From assembly GCA_029268595.1 (NCBI GenBank), contig JAJUGB010000009.1:1-36362 (forward strand): a stretch of DNA of 36,362 nt, in the 5' to 3' direction. This document shows, one piece after another, positions 18,400 to 29,332 of the stretch (position 1 is the first letter of the stretch; each line of letters starts with the position of its first letter). The notes under the pieces are model-generated. The model was not told the origin of the DNA. It did no database searches and saw nothing but the letters and a program-made list of their open reading frames with translations. The DNA is from Alcaligenaceae bacterium. GTDB lineage: Bacteria > Pseudomonadota > Gammaproteobacteria > Burkholderiales > Burkholderiaceae_B. Made by a program: the position numbers and the translations under genes.

Positions 18400-19830
18400 A
18401 TGACTGATTCCAACCGGCCCCGCAACACACTCACGCTCAAGAAAAAGCCGGCTACAGACGCAGGCCGGGACGACACGGCACGCAAGCGCTCCGGCGGCCG
18501 CGCCCGCAAAGTCGCGCAGGCCGAGCGCGAACGCGGCAAATACGACGCACTTCAACGGCAAGCGTCGGAGGCCACCGCACGAAGGAAGCCGCATCCAGGC
18601 AGCCAGGCATTGGACCGCAGTGACGAGCCCCTTGTCTTGCGCGTCCCTGCCCAGCAACGCCGCGCGGAACGGCAGCCCAGGCGTGCGGCCGAGATATTTA
18701 CCGTTTTTGCGCCCTGCCCTCATGGGCTGGAAGCCGCCTTGTGTGCCGAACTGGAAGCCCTCGGCTTCGAGGATGCACGGACGGACCGCGCCGGATGTCG
18801 CCTGACCACCAACTGGAGCGGCATCCAACGCATCAACCTGTACTCACGCCTGGCCACCCGCGTACTGGTTCAAGTTGCCCACGCCCTGGTCCACACCGAG
18901 GAAGATATTCTGGAACTGGCGCGCAACACACCTTGGGAGCGTTGGTTTGGGGCGGAACAGACTTTGCGCGTCGACACGTCCGCCATCCGCAGCCCCATGA
19001 AAAGCCTTCAGTACTGCAATCTCAGGGCGAAGGATGGCATTTGCGACCGACTGCGCGAGCGAGAAGGCGAGCGGCCGGACATTGATACGATTCGTCCTGA
19101 CGCCCGCGTGCATCTCTTTCTGGACGACAAGTCAGCTACGCTATACCTGGACACTTCGGGCGAATCGCTATTCAAGCGCGGATGGAGGCTGGACAAGGGC
19201 GAGGCCCCCATACGCGAGAACCTCGCAGCCGGTATCCTGGCCCTTGCAGAATGGGACCCCGAGCAAGCGCTGTTGGATCCCTTTTGTGGTAGCGGCACGA
19301 TACTGATCGAGGCGGCGTGGATTGCACTTGGAGTGCCTCCAGGCATCTGGCGCCCATTTGCCTTCGAACGTCTACGCAATCACGACCCGCGCCACTGGCG
19401 TGACCTTAAAACTGAGGCTCGCGAACATATCCGTCCGCGCTTGGAAACGCCGCTGATTGGCGTGGATCTCGATGACGCCGCCATTGAGTCGGCCCGTAGC
19501 AACCTGGAGCGTGCCCATCTGGCCCCCGAGACGATCCACTTTGAAGTGGGTGATGCGCGCCATGTGAAGCCGCCAGCTCCAACAGGGTGGCTTGTGACCA
19601 ACCCGCCCTATGGCGAACGCCTCGGCGACAACGATAAGGAAATGTGGAGCGAGGTAGCCACCAACTTGAAGCAGAACTTCAGTGACTGGCACGTACACAT
19701 CATCACCAGCGACCTGGACCTGCCGCAACATATGCGGCTCAAACCACGCAGACGCCATCCCTTGCATAACGGGGCTCTGGAGTGCCGTTTATTCGGCTTC
19801 GAGATGGTAAAGGCCGGCTACAGAAGGTAA
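18400..19830 (+). CDS. THUMP-domain class I rRNA methyltransferase (RlmL-like)
   Basis: This 476-residue protein resembles the RlmL half of enterobacterial RlmKL, which makes N2-methylguanosine in 23S rRNA. From residue about 98 there is a ferredoxin-like/THUMP part (FTVFAPCPHGLEAALCAELE, RVLVQVAHALVHTEEDI). A Rossmann methyltransferase follows, with DPFCGSGTILIEAAW (293-307), GVDLDDAAIESARSNLERA (354-372) and the catalytic NPPYGERLG (401-409). The RlmK half is absent, as is usual outside gammaproteobacteria. Residues 1-97 are an added arginine- and lysine-rich, low-complexity segment, probably disordered and RNA-binding. No terminator is evident downstream. Confidence 0.9.
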   Translation: MTDSNRPRNTLTLKKKPATDAGRDDTARKRSGGRARKVAQAERERGKYDALQRQASEATARRKPHPGSQALDRSDEPLVLRVPAQQRRAERQPRRAAEIFTVFAPCPHGLEAALCAELEALGFEDARTDRAGCRLTTNWSGIQRINLYSRLATRVLVQVAHALVHTEEDILELARNTPWERWFGAEQTLRVDTSAIRSPMKSLQYCNLRAKDGICDRLREREGERPDIDTIRPDARVHLFLDDKSATLYLDTSGESLFKRGWRLDKGEAPIRENLAAGILALAEWDPEQALLDPFCGSGTILIEAAWIALGVPPGIWRPFAFERLRNHDPRHWRDLKTEAREHIRPRLETPLIGVDLDDAAIESARSNLERAHLAPETIHFEVGDARHVKPPAPTGWLVTNPPYGERLGDNDKEMWSEVATNLKQNFSDWHVHIITSDLDLPQHMRLKPRRRHPLHNGALECRLFGFEMVKAGYRR

Positions 19831-19874
19831 TCGCAGAAACGCAACAGGCTTTATTTTGCGCCGCAACAAAACTC

Positions 19875-19915
19875 TTGCAATGACCTAGGGTTTTCCCTAT
19901 AATAGGGTTAACCCT
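19875..19915 (+). promoter_or_regulatory. Strong promoter with nested palindromes
   Basis: TTGCAA (19875-19880) and a perfect TATAAT (19898-19903) are spaced 17 bases apart, the best sigma-70 match in the window. The -10 is the centre of CCCTAT-A-ATAGGG (19895-19907). It is flanked by two related 12-mers, AGGGTTTTCCCT (19887-19898) and the perfect palindrome AGGGTTAACCCT (19904-19915), 17 bases apart and 10 of 12 identical. This arrangement looks like paired operator half-sites covering the promoter. It drives the 63-residue gene. Confidence 0.8.
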
Positions 19916-19950
19916 GAACGAAACGTTCAATCTACTGCGAGAGGCCAACC

Positions 19951-20142
19951 ATGATTCACCTGAATAGCGACATCCGTCTTACCGATGAACTCGAACGTCA
20001 ACTGATGCAAGAAGCGATCGAGGAACAGGCCCGCCTCAAGCCCGGTGTAGCGCTCAAGAAGCTCTTCGTCAAACTTACCGGCGCCAAGAAATCCGCCCCG
20101 GTAGTTGCCGCCAGCCGCCGAAACGTTGAATCGGCCGCCTGA
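19951..20142 (+). CDS. Small conserved-looking hypothetical protein, 63 residues
   Basis: I do not recognise this protein. It starts MIHLNSDIRLTDELERQLMQ, then a mixed-charge helix (residues 10-30), a LKPGVALKKLFVKLTGAKK segment, and an alanine/arginine-rich tail ending SAA. It is cytoplasmic by appearance, with no signal or membrane segment. The start ATG at 19951 is preceded by GAGAGG. It is clearly a real gene: it has its own strong promoter, a 35-base leader, and a terminator 53 bases after the stop, so it is monocistronic and probably well expressed. The following RDD gene is separated by the terminator. Confidence 0.75.
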   Translation: MIHLNSDIRLTDELERQLMQEAIEEQARLKPGVALKKLFVKLTGAKKSAPVVAASRRNVESAA

Positions 20143-20194
20143 GGCCGTGAACCGGGAAGCCCGGGCGAGGTTGAGGTAAGCCCTCATCCCAACC

Positions 20195-20218
20195 AAAAAA
20201 GCCGCGATAGCGGCTTTT
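20195..20218 (+). terminator. Intrinsic terminator after the 63-residue gene
   Basis: AAAAGCCGC (20197-20205) pairs with GCGGCTTTT (20210-20218) around GATA, and the T-run is the 3' arm. The matching A-run makes it potentially bidirectional. A second small hairpin (TGAGG/CCTCA) precedes it. Confidence 0.9.
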
Positions 20219-20286
20219 ATCATTTGCGCCACCGTAAGCAGTCAAATGCGGGATAATTGCTGGTTTGCTGTAATCGCCCATAAATA

Positions 20287-20820
20287 ATGAACCCCGCATC
20301 GTCAAGCACTTTCCCCACCCCCAGTCGTTGGCGTCGCTTTTCGTGCATGATGTACGAAGGAGTGCTGCTGTTTGCCGTGGTGTTCCTGGCCGGATATCTT
20401 TTCGACACTCTCACACAAAGCCGCAACGCGCTTATGCTGCGACACACGCGGCAACTGGTTCTTTTTATAGCCATTGGCGTCTACTTTGTCTGGTCTTGGC
20501 GATACAGCGGCCAGACCTTGCCCATGAAAACCTGGAACGTGCGCCTGATCGATCGAGACGGCCAGGTACCCAGCCTAGGGCGCTTGATAGCCCGCTATAT
20601 CTTACTCTGGCCCCTTCCCTTGGCGGCAGCCCTGCTCGTAAAAGGAGGGTCGATGCTTACGGGCTACACCTCGACCGACCTGCTCATCGTTTTTGCTCCG
20701 TTCGCCGTTTTTCTAGGCACTTTCTTCGATAAAGATCGCCAGTTCCTGCACGACCGGATACTTGGCACGCGCCTGGTCACTGTCAGTTCACCAGCTAGGC
20801 AAGCAAAGTCAGCCCGCTGA
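20287..20820 (+). CDS. RDD family membrane protein
   Basis: This 177-residue inner-membrane protein belongs to the RDD family, named for conserved arginine and aspartate residues; its function is generally unknown (some members are linked to ion or sodium/proton transport). Three or four hydrophobic segments are seen, at about 22-42, 57-75, 105-122 and 132-147. The family motif GQTLPMKTWNVRLIDRDG lies before the third, followed by RLIARYILLW. A GATAAT element at 20252-20257 could be the -10 of its promoter, but the -35 is poor. Its stop is 98 bases before the next gene. Confidence 0.87.
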   Translation: MNPASSSTFPTPSRWRRFSCMMYEGVLLFAVVFLAGYLFDTLTQSRNALMLRHTRQLVLFIAIGVYFVWSWRYSGQTLPMKTWNVRLIDRDGQVPSLGRLIARYILLWPLPLAAALLVKGGSMLTGYTSTDLLIVFAPFAVFLGTFFDKDRQFLHDRILGTRLVTVSSPARQAKSAR

Positions 20821-20918
20821 AACACTTACACATACTAGGGGATTGCACAGAAGCGTCTTGTCCTTCATGCTAAGGAAGGTAGCCGGCCCCATGAATCTGC
20901 ACGTTGGACCTCACAACA

Positions 20919-22256
20919 ATGAACGACCAATACGCGCAGTTGTACTCTTCTTACCGCTGGTTTGTTCCGTCTCAATTCAATATTGCACAGGCGTGTGTAT
21001 ATCGTTGGGCTGAAAACACGCATGAAGGTCGCCGACCGGCTTTCTACACCGAAGACGACCTCGGCCACACAGAAGTCTGGTCCTACTATCGCGTAGCCGA
21101 AACGGCCAATCGCTTGGCCCATGGGCTAACAAAAATGGGGGTGCAGCGGGGAGATCGCGTGGGGGTCATCATGGGCCAGCGGCCCGAGATGGTAGTTGCC
21201 CTTACCGCCATATTGGCCGTGGGCGGGGTGGTTGTTCCGCTTTCCACTGCCCTTAATCCGCAGCAGTTGGCGGCGCGGCTTCATCACAGCGAAACGCGAG
21301 TAGCTTTAGTGGACACGCTGGCCGGTCCCGATGTCCTGCAGGCGCAAATGCAATACCGGGCGCTCAGCCAAATTGTCGGCCTTGGCTTTCAGCACGAAAA
21401 CGTAATATCGTGGCGCACCCTGCTGGCTCGACAACCGACCCAGTTCACTGCGCTGAATACGACGGCTTCCAGCCCTGCGTTACTGCTATACCACCCCGGC
21501 GCCGACCCGCCCCGCGGGGCTCTGCTGGCTCACCATGCACTCATCGGCAGCTTGCCTGGCTTTGTCGCCTCTCAAAACTGGTTTCCCCAAGCTAGCGACG
21601 TATTCTGGAGCCCCACGCCCTGGACAGAGCCGCAAGCCTTGGTCAATTGCTTGTTTCCCGTCATGTACTTCGGCCGCCCGATTGTCGCCGCACTGGGCAG
21701 TTTCGCTCCCCGGCGCGCGCTGGAGATTCTTACTGATTACCGGGTGACCAACACTGTGTTGTCGCGCAAGGAATTGATGCAACTGCTTGAAGATCCCAGT
21801 ACGGAGCACTATCGAGGCGGGCTCCGAGCCCTCGCCATTCCATCACCTTACGATGCCGACGATTGGGAGCAAGTCTTCCAAGAGTGCCAGAAAGCGTTGG
21901 GTGTATGGCCCAATCGCATTGTGGGTGTGCCTGAAGCCCACCTCATCCTCGGCCATAGCAGGCAGAAGTGGCCGAGCCCCGCAGGCAGTCTCGGCCGCCC
22001 CTACCCCGGCCATCGCGTCGCCGTCCTCGACCATGAGGGCGAGCCTTGCGCAATTGGCAACCCCGGTCAATTGGCCATACATCGCGAGGATCTCCACGGG
22101 TTTCCGGATCCGGCTCTCTTCCTGGGATATTTCAATGACGACATGGCCACGCGCTCGCAATATTCGGGCGCCTGGTTTCTCACGGGCGTCGGGGCTCGGG
22201 AGGATGCACAGGGTAATTACTGGTATTGCGGCCCGCCGGGCGATAATGTCGGGTAA
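20919..22256 (+). CDS. Degenerate AMP-binding (acyl-CoA synthetase-like) protein
   Basis: This 445-residue protein has the N-terminal fold of the ANL superfamily (acyl-CoA synthetases): GRRPAFYTEDD, WSYYRVAETANRLAHGL, GVQRGDRVGVIMGQRPE, GFVASQNWFP. The key motifs are eroded. The ATP-phosphate loop is reduced to YHPGADPPRG (191-200), with the usual lysine replaced by arginine. The adenine-site YGxTE position reads GVPEA (336-340), and the TGD motif reads TGV (422-424). The protein stops at GDNVG, at the hinge, so the whole C-terminal domain with the catalytic lysine is missing. It is probably inactive as a ligase, either a pseudoenzyme or a decaying gene with an intact frame. ATG 20919 is preferred to TTG 20904. 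Confidence 0.75.
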   Translation: MNDQYAQLYSSYRWFVPSQFNIAQACVYRWAENTHEGRRPAFYTEDDLGHTEVWSYYRVAETANRLAHGLTKMGVQRGDRVGVIMGQRPEMVVALTAILAVGGVVVPLSTALNPQQLAARLHHSETRVALVDTLAGPDVLQAQMQYRALSQIVGLGFQHENVISWRTLLARQPTQFTALNTTASSPALLLYHPGADPPRGALLAHHALIGSLPGFVASQNWFPQASDVFWSPTPWTEPQALVNCLFPVMYFGRPIVAALGSFAPRRALEILTDYRVTNTVLSRKELMQLLEDPSTEHYRGGLRALAIPSPYDADDWEQVFQECQKALGVWPNRIVGVPEAHLILGHSRQKWPSPAGSLGRPYPGHRVAVLDHEGEPCAIGNPGQLAIHREDLHGFPDPALFLGYFNDDMATRSQYSGAWFLTGVGAREDAQGNYWYCGPPGDNVG

Positions 22257-22290
22257 CGAGGCGTCGTCCTCGATTTCTTCAAGGAGCCAC

Positions 22291-22815
22291 ATGGCGATTT
22301 ACGAGTTTCAAGGGCTGAGCCCGCAAATCCACGAGGACACATTCATTTTTGAAAGCGCCGATCTTATCGGGGATGTGCGCCTTGAATCCGGTGTCAGCAT
22401 CTGGGCTCAGGTCAGCATACGCGCCGATAACGCACCCATTATCGTTGGCCGCAATAGCAACATTCAGGAAGGTAGCGTCCTGCACGTCGATACTGGCATA
22501 CCGCTTCGGGTAGGTGAGAACGTCACGGTAGGTCATCAAGCCATGTTGCACGGCTGCACCATAGAAGACGGTGCACTCATAGGCATGCAAGCGATTATTT
22601 TGAACAATGCCCGCATAGGCAGGAACTGCCTCATCGGAGCCGGCGCCATCGTGCCCGAAGGGCGCGAGATTCCCGACAACTCTTTGGTCGTCGGAGTCGG
22701 TAAAGTCGTCCGAGAGCTAAGTGCCGAAGAAATCCGCTCGATGCACGAGAACACACAGCTTTATGTGGAAAAGGCGCGCGAATACCGACAAAGCCTCAAG
22801 CGGATTAAAATCTGA
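22291..22815 (+). CDS. Gamma-carbonic anhydrase family protein
   Basis: This 174-residue left-handed beta-helix protein of hexapeptide repeats matches the gamma-carbonic anhydrase/YrdA-PaaY group. The zinc histidines are H65 (SVLHVD), H82 and H87 (VGHQAMLHGC). Repeats run from about residue 20 (SADLIGDVRLESGVSIW) to 140 (LIGAGAIVPEGREIPDNSLVVGV), followed by a C-terminal helix. It starts at the ATG at 22291 preceded by AAGGAG (22281-22286), 34 bases after the AMP-binding gene. Carbonic anhydrase activity is often undetectable in this branch, so a broader acyl or CoA-related role is possible. hslO starts 4 bases downstream, suggesting one operon. Confidence 0.92.
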   Translation: MAIYEFQGLSPQIHEDTFIFESADLIGDVRLESGVSIWAQVSIRADNAPIIVGRNSNIQEGSVLHVDTGIPLRVGENVTVGHQAMLHGCTIEDGALIGMQAIILNNARIGRNCLIGAGAIVPEGREIPDNSLVVGVGKVVRELSAEEIRSMHENTQLYVEKAREYRQSLKRIKI

Positions 22816-22819
22816 AGTT

Positions 22820-23740
22820 ATGACCGACCAACTAAAGAAGTACCTTTTTCAAGATCAGAGTGCGCGAGTCCAGGCAGTAAAGCTGGCTTCCACTTGGCAG
22901 ACAGGACTGGCCCACCAACATTACCCGGCTTGTATTCAGCGACTGCTGGGCGAGCTCACGGCTGCCGCCGTCCTGCTCTCTTCCAACATCAAATTCGATG
23001 GTTCCCTGGTGCTGCAGCTGCAAGGCGACGGTCCCGTGGCGCTGGTGGTGGTGGAGTGCACCGCCGAGCTAACCATCCGGGCCACCGCCAAATTGCGTGA
23101 AGGCGCCGAGGTGCCCGAAGACGGCACCCTTCAGAGCCTGCTTAACAGCAATGGACTCGGTCGGTTTATGGTGGTTCTGGATCCGAACCGCGAAGTCACC
23201 GACATGCAGCCTTATCAAGGCATCGTTCCCATGGAGGGAGAAACCGTCGCCGAAGTGCTGGAAGTCTACATGCGTAACTCCGAGCAATTGGAAACGCGTT
23301 TATGGCTTGCCGCGGACGCGCACCAGTGTGCCGGAGTACTCTTGCAACGACTTCCTCGCAAGGGTGGCGTGCAGGAGCCTTCGGAGGATCGGGAATCGGC
23401 TTGGGACCGTGCTTTGGCCATGACGGCCACCATCCAGGACTCTGAACTACTCGAACTCGACAGTGACACGCTGATGCGGCGCCTGTTTTGGGAAGAATCC
23501 TTGGTGGCCTTCGACCCGCAAGAGGTACGCTGGTGGTGCCCCTGCACGCGCGAACGCGTCGCCAATATGCTGCGCATGCTGGGTGAAGACGAGGTGAACG
23601 AAATCCTCACCGAACGCGACCACATCGATGTGTCATGCAATTTTTGCGGAAAGCCGTATCGCTTCGACGCAGTGGACGCTGCGGGGCTCTTCATAGAGAA
23701 ACGCAACGCTCCACCGTCTTCCGAGGACTCTGTACATTGA
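22820..23740 (+). CDS. hslO: Redox-regulated chaperone Hsp33
   Basis: Hsp33 is a cytoplasmic holdase activated by oxidation of a zinc-bound cysteine cluster. The 306-residue protein has the normal N-terminal domain (QAVKLASTWQTGLAHQHYP, then LQLQGDGPVALVVVEC). All four zinc cysteines are present: C240 and C242 (WWCPCTRERV), C273 and C276 (VSCNFCGKPYRF). The frame is open upstream to 22721, but the ATG at 22820, 4 bases after the carbonic anhydrase stop, matches the family start. Confidence 0.96.
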   Translation: MTDQLKKYLFQDQSARVQAVKLASTWQTGLAHQHYPACIQRLLGELTAAAVLLSSNIKFDGSLVLQLQGDGPVALVVVECTAELTIRATAKLREGAEVPEDGTLQSLLNSNGLGRFMVVLDPNREVTDMQPYQGIVPMEGETVAEVLEVYMRNSEQLETRLWLAADAHQCAGVLLQRLPRKGGVQEPSEDRESAWDRALAMTATIQDSELLELDSDTLMRRLFWEESLVAFDPQEVRWWCPCTRERVANMLRMLGEDEVNEILTERDHIDVSCNFCGKPYRFDAVDAAGLFIEKRNAPPSSEDSVH

Positions 23741-23813
23741 TATTGATGTAATGTGCGGATGTTCGCACTAGCCACAATCGACGGCCGCCCCAGACAGGCC
23801 GCATACTGGCGCT

Positions 23814-24845
23814 ATGAAAGCGTCCTCTGGCAGGCTCTACGCTCTACGGCGTCAATCCGGCGCGGCCGCCATCGAATTTTCTCTGGCAGCCCTTCCAGTT
23901 TTGCTGGTGGGCTTGGGCATTGTGGAATTGGCCCAGTGGTTCTTTCTTAAACAAGCCGTCAGCCTGGCACTTCTGGAGGCAGGCCGAGCCGGAATCACCC
24001 AGCACAATAGCCCCGAAGCCATCCAAGACGCCTTCAAACGCGCCCTGCGTCCTGTGGCTCCGCTTGCCCGAAGCGACGACTGGCGTATCGAGGTAATAAG
24101 TCCGAGTCCGCTGGCGTTCCAGGATTTCGCCGATAAAACGCTAAGTGCCACGAGCACAAACGGCTTGCTCGTTATTAACAACGACTACCAATCCGAGCAT
24201 CACGAACGAAATATCCAGCAAGGCAGGATCGAGGGCCGCGGCCTTTATTCGGGCCAGACGATATTCGAAGCCAACACCCTGGCCTTACGCTTGACTTATG
24301 GCCATCCCCCTTTGCTGCCCGGCGTGGCAGCCCTGCTTCGCATGCTGCCCGCAAGCGACGGTTACGCGGGGCGAACTCTACGAAGCGGCCGGCTGCCATT
24401 AAGGCAAGAGCTCAGACTCAATATGCAGTCCCACCCCATGGCCTGGCCGCTTACCAACCGCGGCCACGTCGTGCTTGCCGAGGAGCTGGGCCCGCAAAGC
24501 AGTGACTTCTCCAGCCTCGATGATTGGCGGCGCTGCGTACAAGGCATGTGGTGCGTCAAGCCGGCCTACCGTCATTTATCGGACTTTGCGGATCAGAAAA
24601 AACCCAACTATTCCGGCCCGCGCAACGGTCCAGATACGTCGGCGGACCCCGGCGCGCCGCATGGCCCTTCTGAGGGCGAGACGGCAAGCGAGCACGACTT
24701 GTCTGAAGACAGCAAGGCAAGCCAGGGGTCAAACGGCCAATCGCCGCTCGAAGGGGGCATACCTGGCCCAGATCCAGTGGACACCGGCCTACCCGGCCCA
24801 CCCGACGAATTATGCGGCATTGCAATGTGCTGCCTGGGGGGCTAG
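23814..24845 (+). CDS. Orphan TadE-like pseudopilin/pilus assembly protein
   Basis: The first 60 of 343 residues match the TadE domain: basic LRRQSGAAAIEFSLAALPVL, with G16 and E21 in prepilin-like positions, then a single membrane helix (17-44) and an amphipathic AVSLALLEAGRAG helix. The periplasmic body contains paired cysteines (RRCVQGMWC) and is followed from about residue 268 by a low-complexity Pro/Gly/Ser/Asp tail. It ends in ELCGIAMCCLGG, with three cysteines. TadE proteins normally work with Flp pili and TadA/B/C, none of which is in this window. The start is ATG 23814 with a weak ribosome-binding site. It is convergent with ftsB. TadE assignment is likely; the rest is unrecognised. 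Confidence 0.75.
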   Translation: MKASSGRLYALRRQSGAAAIEFSLAALPVLLVGLGIVELAQWFFLKQAVSLALLEAGRAGITQHNSPEAIQDAFKRALRPVAPLARSDDWRIEVISPSPLAFQDFADKTLSATSTNGLLVINNDYQSEHHERNIQQGRIEGRGLYSGQTIFEANTLALRLTYGHPPLLPGVAALLRMLPASDGYAGRTLRSGRLPLRQELRLNMQSHPMAWPLTNRGHVVLAEELGPQSSDFSSLDDWRRCVQGMWCVKPAYRHLSDFADQKKPNYSGPRNGPDTSADPGAPHGPSEGETASEHDLSEDSKASQGSNGQSPLEGGIPGPDPVDTGLPGPPDELCGIAMCCLGG

Positions 24846-24993
24846 GGGCGCATGGCGTATTTGGATTGCTCGCCGGCTGGGCTCTGCACGGTCATACTGT
24901 GATGCGACTGGCAGGCTGACGCTACGCAGTCGCGCATTGTCGCCCCAGACTGAGGCGGCCATACGCCGCCCTAGCGGCCTGCGCGAGCGACGA

Positions 24994-25323
24994 TCAGGGG
25001 CGTTTGGCGCCCTTAGGCGGTTCGGGGGGGCGAATGATGGGCTCGGACTCGTGGGGGGCCAGAAGCTGAACAAATATTTCGCCCTCTTTGACCATACCCA
25101 ATTCGGTGCGCGCGCGTTCTTCAATGGCCTGCGTGCCGGATTTTAAATCCTGCACTTCGGCGGCCAAGGCATTATTGCGGGCAGTAAGGGCCTCTATGTT
25201 CTCGCGTTGCGCTGCGGTTTGCTGCTGAAGCTCATGAACCCGCAACCAACCACCTTTGCCCCACCAAAGCGGATACTGGATGGCTGCGGTAAGCAGAATC
25301 AACGCTAGAAGCAGCAGGCGCAT
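24994..25323 (-). CDS. ftsB: Cell division protein FtsB
   Basis: FtsB is a bitopic divisome protein that pairs with FtsL and FtsQ. The 109-residue protein has one N-terminal membrane helix (about 3-20, [19 protein letters not shown]). A coiled coil follows (about 30-65, [20 protein letters not shown]) and then the DivIC-type [17 protein letters not shown] motif. A proline-rich tail closes it. It is the last gene of pyrG-kdsA-eno-ftsB; the ATG is 27 bases downstream of the eno stop. Between its stop and the TadE stop lie 148 bases with a 6-bp GC hairpin (24954-24970) lacking a T-run. Confidence 0.95.
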   Translation of the reverse strand: MRLLLLALILLTAAIQYPLWWGKGGWLRVHELQQQTAAQRENIEALTARNNALAAEVQDLKSGTQAIEERARTELGMVKEGEIFVQLLAPHESEPIIRPPEPPKGAKRP

Positions 25324-25350
25324 AAGCGGGACCGCAGGGTTACGCCAGGA

Positions 25351-26700
<1,350 letters not shown>

Positions 26701-26749
26701 CTAAGGCTGGCGCGGATGCTGCCGAAAGGTCGGCAACAAAATGCACTCG

Positions 26750-29315
<2,566 letters not shown>

Positions 29316-29332
29316 GCCGACGGGTTGCGGCT

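Noticed and set aside
24954-24970. GC hairpin between the TadE and ftsB genes as a terminator
   Set aside because: The 6-bp stem is perfect, but neither strand has a T-run after it.
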